Assembly (NCBI GenBank): GCA_023424215.1
Contig: JAFAEC010000222.1
Location: 1-15,383 of the forward strand
Source of the DNA: Pseudomonadota bacterium
GTDB taxonomy: Bacteria; Pseudomonadota; Alphaproteobacteria; Caulobacterales; Caulobacteraceae
Length of the DNA: 15,383 nt
Reading direction: 5' to 3'
Made by a program: the position numbers and the translations under genes. Shown piece after piece: positions 1-10,197 of the stretch. Numbering within the stretch: position 1 is the first letter of the stretch; every line of letters starts with the position of its first letter. The notes under the pieces were generated by a model that saw only the letters and a list, made by a program, of their open reading frames with translations, had not been told where the DNA came from and ran no database searches.

Positions 1-1
1 C

Positions 2-691
2 CTTGGCGTGCCGGCGGAGCGCGACGGCGACCGACTGCGCCTGCCGGTGGCTGCGAAGCCGGCGGCGAACGACCGGCTGCTGGCGGCTTTCGGCCTCGCG
101 CCGGCGGGGGCCCGGCCGAACCGCACCGGCGAGGCCGTCCGCGACACCAGGGAGACCCGCATCGTCTGCGCCGTCGACCTCGACGCGACCGGGCCGGTGC
201 GCATCGCCACCGGCGTCGGCTTCTTCGACCACATGCTGGAGCAGCTGGCGGCGCACGGCGGGTTCTCGCTGCGGCTGGCCTGCGAGGGCGACCTGCACAC
301 CGATCCGCACCACACCATCGAGGACTGCGCCATCGCCCTGGGTCAGGCCCTCAGGCAGGCGCTCGGGGAGCGGCGGGGCATCGCCCGCTACGGCTTCGTC
401 CTGCCCATGGACGAGGCCGAGGCGAAGGTGTCGATCGACCTCTCCGGCCGTCCCTATCCGGTGTTCGACGGGGCTTTCGCCACGCCCTCCATCGGCGACT
501 ACCGCACCGACCTGACCGCCCACGTGTTCCGCTCGCTGGCCGAGCACCTCGGCGCGGCGATCCACGTCTCCGTCACGGGCGACGACGACCACCACAAGAC
601 CGAGGCGGTCTACAAGGCCTTCGGCCGGGCCCTCCGCCAGGCGATCCGCGTCGAAGGCGAGGCCGTGCCGAGCACCAAGGGCGTGCTGTGA
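2..691 (+). CDS. hisB: Imidazoleglycerol-phosphate dehydratase HisB, 5'-partial, possibly fused to a HisC C-terminus
   Basis: HisB removes water from imidazole glycerol phosphate to give imidazole acetol phosphate, in the cytoplasm. Counting from the GTG at 8, the metal-binding motifs HHTIED (residues 101-106) and DHHKTE (194-199) are present, as is the early motif GVGFFDHMLEQ (69-79). The C-terminus, FGRALRQAIRVEGEAVPSTK and GVL, closely resembles the C-terminal half of the enterobacterial bifunctional HisB. About 45 residues precede the dehydratase core. They read like the end of a histidinol-phosphate aminotransferase (DRLRLPV, then KPAANDRLLAAFG) and not like the HAD phosphatase half of enterobacterial HisB. 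The frame is open to the left edge, so the true start is not visible; the GTG at 8 is only the first possible start inside the window. The stop overlaps hisH by 4 bases. The dehydratase call is firm; the HisC fusion is inference. Confidence 0.93.
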   Translation, partial: LGVPAERDGDRLRLPVAAKPAANDRLLAAFGLAPAGARPNRTGEAVRDTRETRIVCAVDLDATGPVRIATGVGFFDHMLEQLAAHGGFSLRLACEGDLHTDPHHTIEDCAIALGQALRQALGERRGIARYGFVLPMDEAEAKVSIDLSGRPYPVFDGAFATPSIGDYRTDLTAHVFRSLAEHLGAAIHVSVTGDDDHHKTEAVYKAFGRALRQAIRVEGEAVPSTKGVL

Positions 692-1290
692 GCGAGGTCG
701 CCCTCCTCTCCTACGGCGCCGGCAACGTCGCCTCGGTGCAGTTTGCGCTCGAGCGCCTCGGCGCGACCGTGCGCCTGACCGCCGACCCCGCCGAAATCGC
801 GGAGGCCGAACGGCTGATCCTGCCGGGGGTCGGCCAGGCCGCCTGGGCCATGGCCAGACTGCGGGAGCTCGGCCTTGTCGCCGCGCTCCGGGACTTCCCC
901 CGCCCTCTCCTCGGGGTCTGCCTTGGCCAGCAGCTGCTGTTCGACGCCAGCGAGGAAGGCGGCGGGACGCCTATGCTGGGTCTGATCCCGGGTCAGGTGC
1001 GCCGGCTGCTACCCGGTCCCGGCCGCACCGTCCCGCACATGGGCTGGTCCCGGCTGCAGATCGTGCGCGACGACCCGCTGCTGGCGGGCCTCGGCGCAGA
1101 GAGCTGGGCCTATTTCGTGCACAGCTTCGTCTGCCCTGACGGCCCCGCCACGCTGGCCCGCGCCGACTACGGCGACCCGGTCCCGGCCGTGGTCCGCCAG
1201 GCGAACCGGTGGGGCTGCCAGTTCCACCCCGAACGCTCGTCCGGGACGGGCGCCCGCATCCTGCGCAATTTCCTGGAGCTGCCCGCGTGA
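688..1290 (+). CDS. hisH: Imidazole glycerol phosphate synthase, glutamine amidotransferase subunit HisH
   Basis: HisH hydrolyses glutamine and passes ammonia to HisF, which uses it to close the imidazole ring and release AICAR. The 200-residue product has the normal family length. The class I amidotransferase triad is visible: Cys78 in GVCLGQQ, and His180 and Glu182 in QFHPERS. PHMGW (116-120) and YFVHSF (142-147) are also typical. The Met usually found after CLG is Gln here, a mild variation. The start is a GTG whose last two bases begin the hisB stop (GTGA overlap), so translation is probably coupled. The same kind of overlap joins it to hisA downstream. The QFHPERS...G.GA..L.NFLE ending resembles the enterobacterial form. 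Confidence 0.95.
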   Translation: MSEVALLSYGAGNVASVQFALERLGATVRLTADPAEIAEAERLILPGVGQAAWAMARLRELGLVAALRDFPRPLLGVCLGQQLLFDASEEGGGTPMLGLIPGQVRRLLPGPGRTVPHMGWSRLQIVRDDPLLAGLGAESWAYFVHSFVCPDGPATLARADYGDPVPAVVRQANRWGCQFHPERSSGTGARILRNFLELPA

Positions 1291-2012
1291 TCGTCTATCC
1301 GGCCATCGACCTCAAGGACGGCGTCTGCGTGCGGCTGATGCACGGGCGCTTCGACCAGGTCACGCAGTACGACGAGCGGCCGGCCGCCCGGCTGGCCGCC
1401 TTCGCCGCCGCCGGCGCGAGGTGGGTCCATATCGTCGATCTCGACGGGGCCGCGGCAGGCCAGGCCCGACAGCACGAGCTCATCGGCGCGTTGGCCCGCG
1501 CCGTGGATGTGCACATCCAGTCGGGCGGTGGGGTCCGCTCGCGGGCCGATGTGGAGGCCCTGTTCGCCGCCGGGGTCGGGCGCGTGGTCGTGGGCTCCCT
1601 GGCCGTGACGGCGCCGGAAACTGTGGCCGGATGGCTGACGGAATTCGGGCCGGAAAGGATCACCCTCGCCATCGACGTGAAGGCCGACGGCGACCGGTAC
1701 GTGCCCGCCCTGAAGGGCTGGACCGAGACAGCCGGGGTCGACCTGTGGGCGGCTCTCGACCGCTACCCGCCGGGAACTGTCCGGCACCTGCTGGTCACCG
1801 ACGTCGGCCGCGACGGGGCGCTGACGGGTCCCAACCTCGACCTGCTGGGCGAGATCGTCCGCCGCCGGTCCGACCTGCAGGTCCAGGCCTCGGGCGGGGT
1901 CGCCGCCCTCGCGGACCTCGCCGCCGCCCGCGCCCTCGGCTGCGCCGGCGCCATCGTCGGCCGGGCGCTCTACGAGGGCCGGTTCACGGTCGAACAGGCG
2001 CTGGCCGCATGA
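1287..2012 (+). CDS. hisA: Phosphoribosylformimino-AICAR-phosphate isomerase HisA
   Basis: HisA performs the Amadori rearrangement of ProFAR to PRFAR, the substrate of HisH/HisF. The 241-residue product is one (beta/alpha)8 barrel. The catalytic aspartates are visible at Asp8 (PAIDLKDG) and Asp130 (LAIDVKADG), with the second phosphate-binding half at TDVGRDGALTGPN (171-183), QASGGV (200-205) and IVGRALYEG (223-231). The GTG at 1287 is chosen as start because it begins the conserved VIVYPAIDL core and overlaps the hisH stop as GTGA. A longer reading from 1209 would add 26 unrelated residues encoded inside hisH. The C-terminal GRALYEGRFTVEQAL resembles enterobacterial HisA. The gene overlaps hisF by ATGA. 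Confidence 0.95.
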   Translation: MIVYPAIDLKDGVCVRLMHGRFDQVTQYDERPAARLAAFAAAGARWVHIVDLDGAAAGQARQHELIGALARAVDVHIQSGGGVRSRADVEALFAAGVGRVVVGSLAVTAPETVAGWLTEFGPERITLAIDVKADGDRYVPALKGWTETAGVDLWAALDRYPPGTVRHLLVTDVGRDGALTGPNLDLLGEIVRRRSDLQVQASGGVAALADLAAARALGCAGAIVGRALYEGRFTVEQALAA

Positions 2013-2776
2013 CGGCCCGGCGCATCATCCCATGCCTCGACGTCAAGGACGGCCGGGTGGTCAAGGGCGTCCGCTTCGAGGGTCACGTCGACATGGGCGA
2101 CGCCGCCGAGCTGGCGGCGCGCTATCGCGACGCCGGAGCGGACGAACTGGTCTTCTACGACATCACGGCCAGCCCACAGGGCCGGACCCTCGACTACGTG
2201 TGGGTGCGCGACATCGCCCGCCTGCTCGATATCCCCTTCTGCGTCGCCGGCGGCATCCGCACCGTCGAGCAGGCCGGCCGTTGCCTCGACAGCGGCGCCG
2301 ACAAGATCTCGGTCAACACCCCGGCTCTTGAGCGACCGGAGCTGGTCGGCGAGCTGGCGGAACGGTTCGGCGGCCAGAGCGTGGTCGTCGGCGTGGATTC
2401 CCGGCGGACCGGCGACGACTGGATGGTGCATCAGTACACAGGCGACCCCTCCCGCAGCGGTGCTGCGGGCCGGCGGACGCTGGACTGGATCGTCGAGGCG
2501 CAGGATCGGGGTGCCGGTGAGATCGTGCTCAACTGCATGGACGAGGACGGCGTCCGGCGCGGCTACGACCTCGAACAGCTGAAAGCGGCGCGGTCGCGGC
2601 TGACCGTGCCCCTGGTGGCCTCGGGCGGCGCCGGCGAGGCCCGGCATTTCCGCGAGGTGTTCGAACAGGCCGACGTCTCCGGCGCGCTGGCGGCCAGCGT
2701 ATTCCACTCGGGGGCGCTCGCCATTCCGGAGCTGAAGGCGAGCCTCGCGGCCGCCGGAATTGAGGTGCGGCCATGA
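2009..2776 (+). CDS. hisF: Imidazole glycerol phosphate synthase, cyclase subunit HisF
   Basis: HisF condenses PRFAR with ammonia from HisH to give imidazole glycerol phosphate and AICAR. The 255-residue barrel has both catalytic aspartates at the family positions, Asp11 (IPCLDVKDG) and Asp130 (VVGVDSR). FYDITAS, CVAGGIRT, ADKISVN and VASGGAG mark the substrate-binding strands. The segments QYTGD.SR, TLDWIVEAQDRGAGEIVLN and DGVRRGYDLEQLK belong to the enterobacterial/Xanthomonas style of HisF. The usual alphaproteobacterial protein has a shorter loop and LTSMDRDGTK-like wording. This is the clearest sign that the operon may have been acquired. The ATG overlaps the hisA stop, and the gene's own stop overlaps hisIE, both as ATGA. 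Confidence 0.96.
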   Translation: MTARRIIPCLDVKDGRVVKGVRFEGHVDMGDAAELAARYRDAGADELVFYDITASPQGRTLDYVWVRDIARLLDIPFCVAGGIRTVEQAGRCLDSGADKISVNTPALERPELVGELAERFGGQSVVVGVDSRRTGDDWMVHQYTGDPSRSGAAGRRTLDWIVEAQDRGAGEIVLNCMDEDGVRRGYDLEQLKAARSRLTVPLVASGGAGEARHFREVFEQADVSGALAASVFHSGALAIPELKASLAAAGIEVRP

Positions 2777-3387
2777 TCGACATCGACGGCGTGGACTTCG
2801 CCAAGGGCGGGGGGCTCGTCCCCGTGGTTGTGCAGGACGCCGCCACCCTGCAGGTGCTGACCCTCGCCTACATGGACCGGGCGGCTCTGGAGGAGACCGT
2901 GGCGTCGGGCGAGGCCACCTTCTTCTCGCGCTCGCGCGGCGGGCGCTGGCGCAAGGGCGAGAGCTCGGGCAACCGGCTGGACGTGGTCTCGATCACGCCC
3001 GACTGCGACGCCGACGCGCTAGTGCTCAAGGTCCGCCCCCACGGTCCGGCATGCCACCTCGGCAGCACCAGCTGCTTTGGCGACCAGGACGCCCCGGGCG
3101 TCGGGCGGCTGGCGCGGCTGGAGGTGACCATCGCCGCCCGCGCCACGGCCGATCCTGCCACGAGCTGGACCGCGCGACTGCTGGCGGAAGGACCAAAGCG
3201 CGCGGCGCAGAAGGTCGGCGAGGAAGGCGTCGAGACGGCGCTGGCGGGCGCCGCCGGGCCTGACGAGGAGCTGGCCTCCGAGGCCGCGGACCTTCTCTAT
3301 CACCTGCTGGTGCTGCTGCGCGCGCGCGGGCTCCCCCTGCAGGCGGCGCTCGATGTGCTGGCGGCCCGGGCGAAGGCCGAACCCTGA
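2773..3387 (+). CDS. hisI: Bifunctional phosphoribosyl-AMP cyclohydrolase / phosphoribosyl-ATP pyrophosphatase HisIE
   Basis: This fused enzyme carries out steps 2 and 3 of histidine synthesis: hydrolysis of phosphoribosyl-ATP to phosphoribosyl-AMP, then ring opening to ProFAR. The 204 residues divide into an N-terminal HisI domain (about 1-105) and a C-terminal HisE domain (about 128-200). HisI shows SRSRGGRWRKGESSGN (52-67), the metal-site region CDAD (78-81) and the zinc-type cysteines Cys94 and Cys101 in GPACHLGSTSCF. HisE shows ARLLAEGPKRAAQKVGEEG (134-152) with VET following, and the helix ASEAADLLYHLLVLL. Many alphaproteobacteria carry separate hisI and hisE genes, so the fusion fits an enterobacterial-type operon. 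The gene starts in an ATGA overlap with hisF and ends the run of overlapping his genes. Confidence 0.95.
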   Translation: MIDIDGVDFAKGGGLVPVVVQDAATLQVLTLAYMDRAALEETVASGEATFFSRSRGGRWRKGESSGNRLDVVSITPDCDADALVLKVRPHGPACHLGSTSCFGDQDAPGVGRLARLEVTIAARATADPATSWTARLLAEGPKRAAQKVGEEGVETALAGAAGPDEELASEAADLLYHLLVLLRARGLPLQAALDVLAARAKAEP

Positions 3388-3394
3388 GCCGTGG

Positions 3395-3417
3395 AACCGC
3401 GGCCCGACCGGGCGGTT
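3395..3417 (+). terminator. Weak hairpin after hisIE
   Basis: AACCGC (3395-3400) pairs perfectly with GCGGTT (3412-3417) across an 11-base GC-rich loop, 8 bases after the hisIE stop. Only three T residues follow, so it is at best a poor intrinsic terminator. It could also be a processing or stabilising hairpin at the end of the his message. The next small gene starts 9 bases downstream. Confidence 0.25.
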
Positions 3418-3425
3418 TCCCGAGC

Positions 3426-3602
3426 ATGGATATGGAAGCCCAGATCGTCGACGCCCTGCGCAGCGAACTCCAGCGCCAGGCCGCGGAATCCGGCGAGCTC
3501 CGACTCGCTGACGCGGCGCCCGGGCGACTGCAGGTGGACGGCTCCGTCGACCTCGAGGCGCTCGCCATGACGGTCGCCGGGGCCGTGGCGGGCGGCCCCT
3601 GA
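3426..3602 (+). CDS. Small protein of unknown function, 58 residues
   Basis: I do not recognise this family. The product starts MDMEAQIVDALRSELQRQ and ends VDLEALAMTVAGAVAGGP. Its first 25 residues could form one charged amphipathic helix, and the Ala/Val/Gly-rich end could form a second short helix. It has no signal peptide, cysteines or catalytic motif. The frame uses GC-rich third positions like its neighbours, has a sensible ATG and sits in the his transcription direction 38 bases after hisIE, with a promoter-like site only after it. No clear ribosome-binding site is visible; the in-frame ATG at 3432 is an alternative start. It is probably a real small gene expressed as the last member of the his unit, but a chance frame in GC-rich DNA cannot be excluded. 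Confidence 0.5.
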   Translation: MDMEAQIVDALRSELQRQAAESGELRLADAAPGRLQVDGSVDLEALAMTVAGAVAGGP

Positions 3603-3610
3603 TCTCGCGC

Positions 3611-3640
3611 TTGCGGGACGCAAACGGCGGGGGCTAGGCT
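3611..3640 (+). promoter_or_regulatory. Candidate housekeeping promoter for the 5-oxoprolinase gene
   Basis: TTGCGGG (3611-3617) and GCTAGGCT (3633-3640), separated by 15 bases, resemble the Caulobacter housekeeping consensus TTGACGS / GCTANAWC. The position, 30 bases before the ATG at 3671, is suitable, and a GGAG ribosome-binding site lies at 3660-3663. The -10 match is only partial beyond GCTA. Confidence 0.35.
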
Positions 3641-3670
3641 GATCCGCGCACCGCCCTCCGGAGTCTCCCC

Positions 3671-7306
<3,636 letters not shown>

Positions 7307-7344
7307 GCGTGCTGCCGGGCGAGGCGCGTGCGGCGGCTCAGCCC

Positions 7345-7371
7345 TTGCTCACCCGCGCACTTCACTAGCAC
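7345..7371 (+). promoter_or_regulatory. Candidate promoter for the DUF969-DUF979-DUF2891 genes
   Basis: TTGCTCA (7345-7351) and ACTAGCAC (7364-7371), 12 bases apart, partly match the Caulobacter TTGACGS / GCTANAWC pattern. They lie in the 94-base gap after the oxoprolinase gene, 29 bases before the next start. A strong purine-rich ribosome-binding site, GAGGGGGA, follows at 7386-7393. The transporter genes may therefore have their own promoter in addition to read-through. Confidence 0.3.
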
Positions 7372-7400
7372 TCTTCACTTCCACCGAGGGGGATCGTCGC

Positions 7401-8117
7401 ATGTGGGTTCTGCTGGGCATCGCCGTGCTGGTCGGCGGCTTCGTGGCGCGGCTCAACCCGCTGGCGGTGATTCTCGCCGCCGCCGTGGTCACCGGCGTCG
7501 CCGCAGCCTTCGCGCCGGGCGCCAGCCCCGCCGGGCTCTGGACGGCGGCGCTGGACACCATCGCGGCCTTCGGCAAGGCCTTCAACGACTACCGCTACAT
7601 CAGCGTGATCTGGCTGGTCCTGCCGCTGATCGGGATCCTCGAGCGCTACGGCCTGCAGGAGCGGGCGCGTATCCTGATCTCGAAGGCCCGCGGGGCCACC
7701 ACCGGGCGGATCCTGCTGGCCTACTTCGTCCTCCGCCAGATCAGCGCCGCCCTCGGCCAGACCAAGCTGGGCGGCCACCCGCAGATGGTCCGGCCGCTGA
7801 TCGCGCCCATGGCCGAGGCCGCCGCCGAGGCCCGCCACGGCGACCTGCCCGACGCCGTCCGCTACCGCGTCCGCGCCCACGCCGCCGCGGTCGACAACAT
7901 CGCCCTGTTCTTCGGCGAAGACATCTTCATCGCCATCGCCTCCATCCTGCTGATCAAGGGCTTCCTCGAGGCCAACGGCATACTCGTCGAGCCGCTGCAG
8001 CTGTCGGTCTGGGCCATCCCGACCGCCCTCGCCGCCCTGCTAGTGCACGGGACCCGACTGGTGCTGCTCGACCGCTCGATCGCCCGACAGGTGTCCGCTC
8101 CGGAGGCCGGCCGATGA
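7401..8117 (+). CDS. DUF969 membrane protein, predicted 5-oxoproline transporter subunit
   Basis: The 238-residue inner-membrane protein belongs to the DUF969 family. Likely membrane segments lie at about 2-18, 21-38, 66-83, 104-118, 166-188 and 200-222. Family-like conserved stretches are GQTKLGGHPQMVRPLIAPM (119-137) and DNIALFFGEDIFIAIAS (165-181), which may line a substrate path. DUF969 and DUF979 proteins normally occur as an adjacent pair, often with pyroglutamate-related genes such as pyroglutamyl peptidase, and have been proposed to form a 5-oxoproline transporter. Here they follow an oxoprolinase gene, which supports that role. The ATG at 7401 is chosen for its strong GAGGGGGA site 7 bases upstream and the immediate hydrophobic start; longer readings run into the oxoprolinase gene. 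The gene overlaps DUF979 by ATGA. Confidence 0.87.
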   Translation: MWVLLGIAVLVGGFVARLNPLAVILAAAVVTGVAAAFAPGASPAGLWTAALDTIAAFGKAFNDYRYISVIWLVLPLIGILERYGLQERARILISKARGATTGRILLAYFVLRQISAALGQTKLGGHPQMVRPLIAPMAEAAAEARHGDLPDAVRYRVRAHAAAVDNIALFFGEDIFIAIASILLIKGFLEANGILVEPLQLSVWAIPTALAALLVHGTRLVLLDRSIARQVSAPEAGR

Positions 8118-9082
8118 TCACCCTGCAATGGCTCTACATCTTCGCCGGCCTGACCTTCCTCGCCTTCGCCCTGCTGAGCGCCGGCGACCGGGCCAATCCG
8201 AAGCGGCTGGGCAACACCGCCTTCTGGAGCCTGCTGGCGGTCAGCTTCCTGTTCGGCTCATACCTGTCCGACCTCGCCAACGGCCTGCTGGTCGTGGCGC
8301 TGGCCGTCATCGCCGGCTTCAAATGGCTGGGCCAGGGCAAGCCCGCCACCACCACCGGCGAGGAGCGGCTGGCCAGCGCCGAGCGGCGCGGCGACTGGCT
8401 GTTCGTTCCCGCCCTGCTGATCCCGGCCGTCGCCCTGCTGGGCGCCCTGGTGCTGGACAAGATCGTCCTCTTCGGGGTTCCGCTGTTCGGGGAAGAGCAG
8501 CCCACGCTGATCGCCCTCGGCCTCGGGGTGGCTTCCGGCCTCGCCCTGGCCATGGCCTGGCTGCGTCCGCCGGTGCTGGCCCCGTTGCAGGAGGGTCGCC
8601 GGCTGATGGACGCGGTCGGCTGGGCGGGCGTCCTGCCCCAGATGCTGGCCGCGCTCGGCGCCGTCTTCGTCCTCGCCGGGGTCGGCGACCGCATCGGCGA
8701 GCTGTTCTCGACATATCTTCCGCTGGACCACCGGCTGCTGGCGGTGATCGCCTACTGCGTCGGCATGGCCGTGTTCACCTTCATCATGGGCAACGCCTTC
8801 GCCGCATTCCCGGTGATGACAGCCGCCGTCGGCCTGCCGCTGGTCGTCAGCCAGTTCGGCGGCAACCCGGCCATCGTCTGCGCCATCGGCATGCTGTCCG
8901 GCTTCTGCGGCACGCTGACGACGCCGATGGCGGCCAACTTCAACGTGGTGCCCGCCGCGCTGCTGGACCTTCCGGACCGGGAGACCCCTTTCAATGGCGT
9001 GATCCGGGTCCAGATCCCGACCGCGGGCCTGATCCTCCTGATCAACATCGCCCTGATGTATTTCCTCGCCTTCCGGTTCTGA
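8114..9082 (+). CDS. DUF979 membrane protein, predicted 5-oxoproline transporter subunit
   Basis: This 322-residue polytopic membrane protein is the partner of DUF969. Hydrophobic segments lie at about 5-23, 36-50, 53-72, 94-117, 130-150, 166-190, 207-228, 230-248 and 301-320. Conserved-looking polar or glycine-rich loops include TFIMGNAFAAFPVMTAA (222-238), and SGFCGTLTTPMAANFN (262-277) with VVPAAL following; these are reminiscent of the re-entrant loops of secondary carriers. No ATP-binding protein is encoded nearby, so ion-coupled transport is more likely than ABC transport; this is inference. The start codon is set by the ATGA overlap with DUF969, which implies coupled synthesis of the two subunits. 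The DUF2891 gene follows after only 4 bases, so all three are almost certainly one transcript. Confidence 0.87.
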   Translation: MITLQWLYIFAGLTFLAFALLSAGDRANPKRLGNTAFWSLLAVSFLFGSYLSDLANGLLVVALAVIAGFKWLGQGKPATTTGEERLASAERRGDWLFVPALLIPAVALLGALVLDKIVLFGVPLFGEEQPTLIALGLGVASGLALAMAWLRPPVLAPLQEGRRLMDAVGWAGVLPQMLAALGAVFVLAGVGDRIGELFSTYLPLDHRLLAVIAYCVGMAVFTFIMGNAFAAFPVMTAAVGLPLVVSQFGGNPAIVCAIGMLSGFCGTLTTPMAANFNVVPAALLDLPDRETPFNGVIRVQIPTAGLILLINIALMYFLAFRF

Positions 9083-9086
9083 TCCC

Positions 9087-10091
9087 ATGCCGACGCTCGA
9101 CGCCGCCCTCGCCTCCCGCTTCGCCGCCGCCGCTCTCGGCCACGTTACCCGCGAGTATCCGAACAAGCTGGACCACGTGATGGGCGGACCGGCGGACGTC
9201 CGCGGTCCGCGGGACCGTCACCCGATCTTCTTCGGCAGCTTCGACTGGCACTCGTGCGTGCATGGCTGGTGGACCCTGTTCACCCTCCTGCGCCGGTTTC
9301 CCGGGATGCCCGAGGCGCCCCGCATCCGCGCCCTCGCCGACGAGCTGTTCACCGAGCCAAACGTGGCCGCGGAGACGGGCTATCTCGCCCGGCCGGAAAG
9401 TCGCGGGTTCGAGCGTCCCTATGGCTGGGCATGGCTCCTGATGCTGGCGGCCGAGATGGACCGGCATCAGGACGTCGACGGCCGCCGCCGGGCGACGGCG
9501 CTCCGCCCCCTGGCGCTGGCTTTCGCCCAGCGCTTCCACGCCTTCCTGCCGCTCGCGTCCTATCCGGTGCGGGTCGGAACTCATTTCAACACAGCCTTCG
9601 CCCTGCGGCTGGCCCTCGACTGGGCCGAGACCAGTGATGCGGCGCTGGCCGGGCTCTGCCGGGACAAGGCCATGGGCTGGCACGGCGGCGACCACGATTG
9701 CCAGGCGTGGGAGCCGAGCCAGGACGAATTCCTGTCCCCGGCGCTGATGGAGGCGTCGCTGATGCGCCGCGCCCTGCCGACTGAGGCGTTCCGCGACTGG
9801 TTCGACGTCTTTCTTCCCGGCCTGACGGAAAGCCGGCCGGCGACGCTGTTCCTGCCGGCGACCGTCAGCGACCGATCGGACGGCAAGATCGCTCACCTCG
9901 ACGGGCTGAACCTCAGCCGGGCCTGGTGCTGGCGCGAGATCGCCGCCGCCCTCCCGGCCGGGGATCCGCGCGCCGCCGCTGCGCGTGCGGCGGCGGAGGC
10001 GCACCTGACCGCCGCCCTGCCCCATGTCACCGGCGACTACATGGGCGAGCACTGGCTGGCCAGCTTCGCCCTGCTGGCGTTGACCGCCTGA
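9087..10091 (+). CDS. DUF2891 family protein of unknown function
   Basis: The 334-residue soluble protein has no signal peptide or membrane segment and looks mainly alpha-helical. I recognise it as DUF2891, whose biochemical role I do not know. Clusters of polar and aromatic residues suggest an enzyme active site: FFGSFDWHSCVHGWW (48-62), GTHFNTAFAL (164-173), WHGGDHDCQAWEPSQDEF (198-215), HLDGLNLSRAW (270-280) and GDYMGEHWLASFA (316-328). The pattern of repeated helices carrying Asp, Glu, His and Trp recalls (alpha/alpha)6-barrel hydrolases and epimerases, but that is a guess from the look of the sequence. It begins 4 bases after the DUF979 stop and shares the operon, so its job should relate to 5-oxoproline or a pyroglutamyl compound. 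Family call is fairly sure; function is open. Confidence 0.82.
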   Translation: MPTLDAALASRFAAAALGHVTREYPNKLDHVMGGPADVRGPRDRHPIFFGSFDWHSCVHGWWTLFTLLRRFPGMPEAPRIRALADELFTEPNVAAETGYLARPESRGFERPYGWAWLLMLAAEMDRHQDVDGRRRATALRPLALAFAQRFHAFLPLASYPVRVGTHFNTAFALRLALDWAETSDAALAGLCRDKAMGWHGGDHDCQAWEPSQDEFLSPALMEASLMRRALPTEAFRDWFDVFLPGLTESRPATLFLPATVSDRSDGKIAHLDGLNLSRAWCWREIAAALPAGDPRAAAARAAAEAHLTAALPHVTGDYMGEHWLASFALLALTA

Positions 10092-10123
10092 CCGACGCCG
10101 CCGCCCGCAAAGCTTGGCCGTAA

Positions 10124-10139
10124 GAGACGGATGCGTCTC
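10124..10139. terminator. Hairpin after the DUF2891 gene
   Basis: GAGACG (10124-10129) and CGTCTC (10134-10139) form a perfect 6-bp stem with a GATG loop, 32 bases after the DUF2891 stop. It is followed by GGCTTCTTG, a weak T-rich stretch. It is a plausible but not strong terminator for the oxoproline operon. Confidence 0.35.
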
Positions 10140-10145
10140 GGCTTC

Positions 10146-10172
10146 TTGTCAGCCAGGGCGAAATGCAACATC
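10146..10172 (+). promoter_or_regulatory. Candidate housekeeping promoter for the small zinc-site protein gene
   Basis: TTGTCAG (10146-10152) and GCAACATC (10165-10172) are 12 bases apart. The second box matches the Caulobacter -10 consensus GCTANAWC at all but one defined base, making this the best promoter match in the window. The expected transcription start near 10180 lies just before the ribosome-binding site at 10186-10192 and the ATG at 10198. Confidence 0.45.
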
Positions 10173-10197
10173 GTCCCGGCTCTCCGGGAGAGAGACC

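Noticed and set aside
8..10. GTG at 8 as the true hisB start
   Set aside because: The frame remains open to the window edge and the adjoining residues resemble another protein domain, so the start probably lies outside the window.
1209..1286. Upstream extension of hisA
   Set aside because: The added residues are encoded within hisH and are not part of the HisA barrel; the GTG at 1287 begins the conserved core and fits the 4-base overlap pattern.
10114..10197. Longer N-terminus for the small zinc-site protein
   Set aside because: It would begin before the best promoter match and lacks a ribosome-binding site; the ATG at 10198 has one.
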